This document shows positions 61,861 through 64,000 of a stretch of DNA of 64,000 nucleotides, piece after piece. Numbering within the stretch: position 1 is the stretch's first letter; every line of letters starts with the position of its first letter. Made by a program: the position numbers and the translations under genes. The notes beneath the pieces were generated by a model. It saw only the letters and a program-made list of their open reading frames with translations, was not told the DNA's origin and made no database searches. The stretch is from Bifidobacterium sp. ESL0745 (GTDB lineage: Bacteria > Actinomycetota > Actinomycetes > Actinomycetales > Bifidobacteriaceae): assembly GCF_029433335.1 (NCBI RefSeq), contig NZ_JAQTHX010000002.1, positions 186,001-250,000 of the forward strand, read 5' to 3'.

Positions 61861-63855
61861 TTAGTTCTTGGTTTCGCGATCTTCAGGAAGAGTCGGGAAC
61901 GTCAGATCGTCGGGTATTTCGGAATCCGGGAATAGGTTGTGATTGTTAGGCTTCTGGTTTTCAACGCTTGCCGGCATTCCAGTGCTATCCGATTTGGACC
62001 TGTCGGTTTCAGAATCGTCCGTTTCGGAGCCATCCGTTGTGGAATCACCGGTTTCGGGCGTATCTGGCGGATCGGGTATGCCGAAGTTTTCGGGGATTCC
62101 GGCGTCTTCGATCGCTTCGGTGCTGTCGGTGGCGTTGGTGTCGTCGGCTGTGTGTTCCGTATTTCCGGCGTTTGCGCCGCCGGGGAGCTTGATGCCGAGC
62201 TTGCCGGCCAATGAGCGGGCGATCGGCATCAGTTCGCGCGTGCGAAGCACCCACAGTGTACCGATATAGAGCACGACGATCACGATGGCGAGCACGCAGC
62301 AGACGCCCACGGCCTGGAACCAGTTCATGTGGCCGCCGCGCACGCCCGAACCGGGGTCGATATCGGCGTGGAACAGCGCGTAGACCGGGTAGCGCAGGAG
62401 CAGGCCGCCGGCAATGGCGACCAGCGCGGCGACGATGCCTTTGGTATAGGTTGCCGTAATACGTTTGCCGTCGATGTCGTCGTTGAAACGTTTGCGAATC
62501 ATCACCAGCAGCAGAGGGAACGCGCCGACGTAGCTGAACGAGATCGAGAACGCCATCAGCGAGGCCCAGTTGAACGGCGAGATGAACAGCCCGCCGATCA
62601 GCAGGATCGCGACCTGGATGCCGTTCTGTAATACAATGAAGAGGAACGGGTGATAGCCGTCCTCGAAGGCGTAGAACGTGCGCTGGATGAGCAGGTAGGC
62701 CGAGGAAATCGGCAGGCTCAGCGACAAAAGGCTCATCGGTCCGGCCATCAGTATGGCTTCTTTGACGCTTACGCTCGGCAGCAGCGCCAGGGCGATCGGC
62801 GTGGGTATGACCACGAAGACGGCCGTGAAGAACGCCATCATCAGCCACACGTTGCGCAGTGATTCGCTCAGGTCGTTGCGTGCGCCGGGAATGTCGTGAT
62901 CGGCGATGGCCTTGGCGATTTTCGGGAAGACGGCCGTGGCCACCGAGACGGCGATCAGCGAATACGGCAGGATGTAAATGGTGTAGGCGTTCTGGTACGA
63001 GGCGTTGCCGGCGATATCGAACTGGCTGATATGCTGCGCCGCGGCGGCCTTTTCGGGGGCGCTGGTCAGCTGACGGGTATTGATGATGTTGGCGATCTGG
63101 CCGACGAGGACGATGCCGAGGCTCCATGCCGCCACCGGACCCATCGAGCGCAGGCCGATGCCGCGGACGCCCCAGCTCGGGCGGTAATGGATGCCGATGC
63201 GGAAAAGCGGAACGAACAGGATCAGCGCTTGGAAGGCCACGCCGAGCGTCCATGTGCCGGCGGTCAGGGCCATCTTGTCCGGCGTCCAATAGCCCAGCGG
63301 CTGGTGGCTTGCGCGGCCGAACATCAGAATGAACACGGTGAAGCCGATGCAGCTGATGACGTTGGCGCCCACCGAGCTCCAGGCGTAGGTGCCGAAGTGG
63401 TCTTTCGCCGCCAGAATCTGGCCGATGACCGTGTAAAGCCCGTAGAAGAAGATCTGCGGGACGCACCAGAAGGTGAACGAGGTGGAAAGTGCCATCATAT
63501 CCGGCCCCGCGTGCACGTAAAGCTTCACGAGCAGGGGGGTGAGCGCCGCGACCAGGGCGGTGATGCCGGCCAGCAGCACGATGGCGAAGGTGATGAGCTT
63601 GTTGAGCCGGTCTTCGGCGTCCTTGGCCTTGAGCGTCCGCACGATCTGCGGAACGAGCACGGCGTTGAAGATGCCGCCGGAAACCAGCGTGAAGACGACC
63701 TGCGGAATGGTGGAACCCGCCTGGTAGGCGTTCGCCGCAAGACCTGTGGTGCCGAGGGCGGCCGCCAGCAGAATCGTGCGGATCTGGCCGGTGACGCGGC
63801 TTGCCGCGGTGCCCACGGCCATGACCATGGAATTGTGACCTACAGAAGAACTCAT
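61861..63855 (-). CDS. murJ: Lipid II flippase MurJ
   Basis: A 664-residue MurJ/MviN protein of the MOP superfamily that flips lipid II across the membrane. About 14 helices are predicted. Family blocks include VGTAASRVTGQIRTILLAAALG, TIPQVVFTLVSGGIFNAVLVPQIVR, PYSLIAVSVATAVFPKIAKA and FYAFEDGYHPFLFIVLQNG. The C-terminal about 120 residues form an acidic low-complexity tail (DSTTDGSETDDSETD). The start overlaps the stop of the upstream DUF6049 gene by ATGA, so both are translationally coupled. The pseudokinase gene follows 159 bases downstream. Confidence 0.95.
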   Translation of the reverse strand: MSSSVGHNSMVMAVGTAASRVTGQIRTILLAAALGTTGLAANAYQAGSTIPQVVFTLVSGGIFNAVLVPQIVRTLKAKDAEDRLNKLITFAIVLLAGITALVAALTPLLVKLYVHAGPDMMALSTSFTFWCVPQIFFYGLYTVIGQILAAKDHFGTYAWSSVGANVISCIGFTVFILMFGRASHQPLGYWTPDKMALTAGTWTLGVAFQALILFVPLFRIGIHYRPSWGVRGIGLRSMGPVAAWSLGIVLVGQIANIINTRQLTSAPEKAAAAQHISQFDIAGNASYQNAYTIYILPYSLIAVSVATAVFPKIAKAIADHDIPGARNDLSESLRNVWLMMAFFTAVFVVIPTPIALALLPSVSVKEAILMAGPMSLLSLSLPISSAYLLIQRTFYAFEDGYHPFLFIVLQNGIQVAILLIGGLFISPFNWASLMAFSISFSYVGAFPLLLVMIRKRFNDDIDGKRITATYTKGIVAALVAIAGGLLLRYPVYALFHADIDPGSGVRGGHMNWFQAVGVCCVLAIVIVVLYIGTLWVLRTRELMPIARSLAGKLGIKLPGGANAGNTEHTADDTNATDSTEAIEDAGIPENFGIPDPPDTPETGDSTTDGSETDDSETDRSKSDSTGMPASVENQKPNNHNLFPDSEIPDDLTFPTLPEDRETKN

Positions 63856-64000
63856 TCGTCAGGATCTTTCTTACGGTTGAATTGGCGCCAAAGGCCGATA
63901 ACCCCCAGGACCAGCGCGATGGCTATGAAAATGATGCCGCTCATGTCGCTCAAGCGCAAGGTGCTGGTGATGCGTGTCGACTGCGGGGTGGAGAACGCGT
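63852..64000 (-). CDS. C-terminal end of a DUF6049-type membrane protein (partial)
   Basis: The window holds only the last 48 codons, starting mid-gene at 64000. They encode SGIIFIAIALVLGVIGLWRQ, a transmembrane helix, and a basic tail (FNRKKDPDE). The TGA stop overlaps the ATG of murJ (ATGA). DUF6049-type proteins usually lie just upstream of murJ in actinobacteria, as a large secreted protein with a C-terminal helix. Identification relies on this position and end, since the main body is outside the window. Confidence 0.6.
   Translation of the reverse strand, partial: AFSTPQSTRITSTLRLSDMSGIIFIAIALVLGVIGLWRQFNRKKDPDE

Overview
The window looks like chromosome of a Bifidobacterium or close relative (high-GC Actinobacteria). 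The signs are the gene content and its style: a lipid II flippase gene followed by a separate pseudokinase gene, a small DUF3073 protein, a bacterial SCP-like protein, PEP carboxylase, a GH36 alpha-galactosidase with a binding-protein-dependent transporter lacking its own ATPase, an AhpC plus AhpF-like reductase pair, and several very large wall-anchored proteins. The species cannot be named from sequence alone.

Layout. 0-4.4 kb: a large secreted GEVED/SpaA-type surface protein. 4.4-8.1 kb: an iron-uptake operon feoA-feoB-FeoC-like on the minus strand. 8.2-9.5 kb: an AT-rich AAA ATPase gene behind a long palindrome, ending next to tRNA-Ala and tRNA-Ile. 10.3-14.6 kb: a zinc-metallopeptidase-like protein, an SDR oxidoreductase, Dps, and a PadR regulator fused to a beta-repeat domain. 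14.7-18 kb: Fic protein and a CNNM/CBS membrane protein, surrounded by degenerate repeat arrays. 18.2-20.8 kb: an internalin-like LRR wall protein flanked by copies of the start of the CNNM gene. 20.9-28.5 kb: a sugar locus (histidine phosphatase, LacI regulator, binding protein, two permeases, GH36 alpha-galactosidase) with a shared candidate operator. 28.9-32.8 kb: beta-carbonic anhydrase with an acidic insert, AhpC, and an AhpF-like protein with domains in permuted order. 32.8-37.1 kb: an accessory island with two DUF4143-type ATPases and an AbiH-like protein; each ATPase gene has its own short tandem-repeat array just upstream. 37.2-52.9 kb: mainly housekeeping genes (ppc, ThrE-like exporter, trpS, DUF3073, polar amino-acid ABC transporter, SCP-like protein, rhomboid protease, ddl and an aminotransferase). 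53.2-57.2 kb: a BspA-type LPFTG wall protein with a recent internal duplication. 57.6-64 kb: an N-terminally shortened COG2865-type regulator with a palindromic operator, then the cell-wall block DUF6049 - murJ - pseudokinase.

How the parts work together. The murJ block and ddl serve peptidoglycan assembly. The Feo genes, Dps and AhpC/AhpF handle iron and peroxide stress. The sugar locus probably imports and hydrolyses alpha-galactosides under LacI control. Three giant surface proteins point to host or community attachment. The accessory regions at 8, 15, 33-37, 53 and 58 kb share one feature: the accessory gene is often preceded by its own palindrome or iteron-like array. Convergent gene junctions are often closed by long hairpins that lack strong T-tracts. 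No rRNA, CRISPR array, insertion sequence or integrase was seen.
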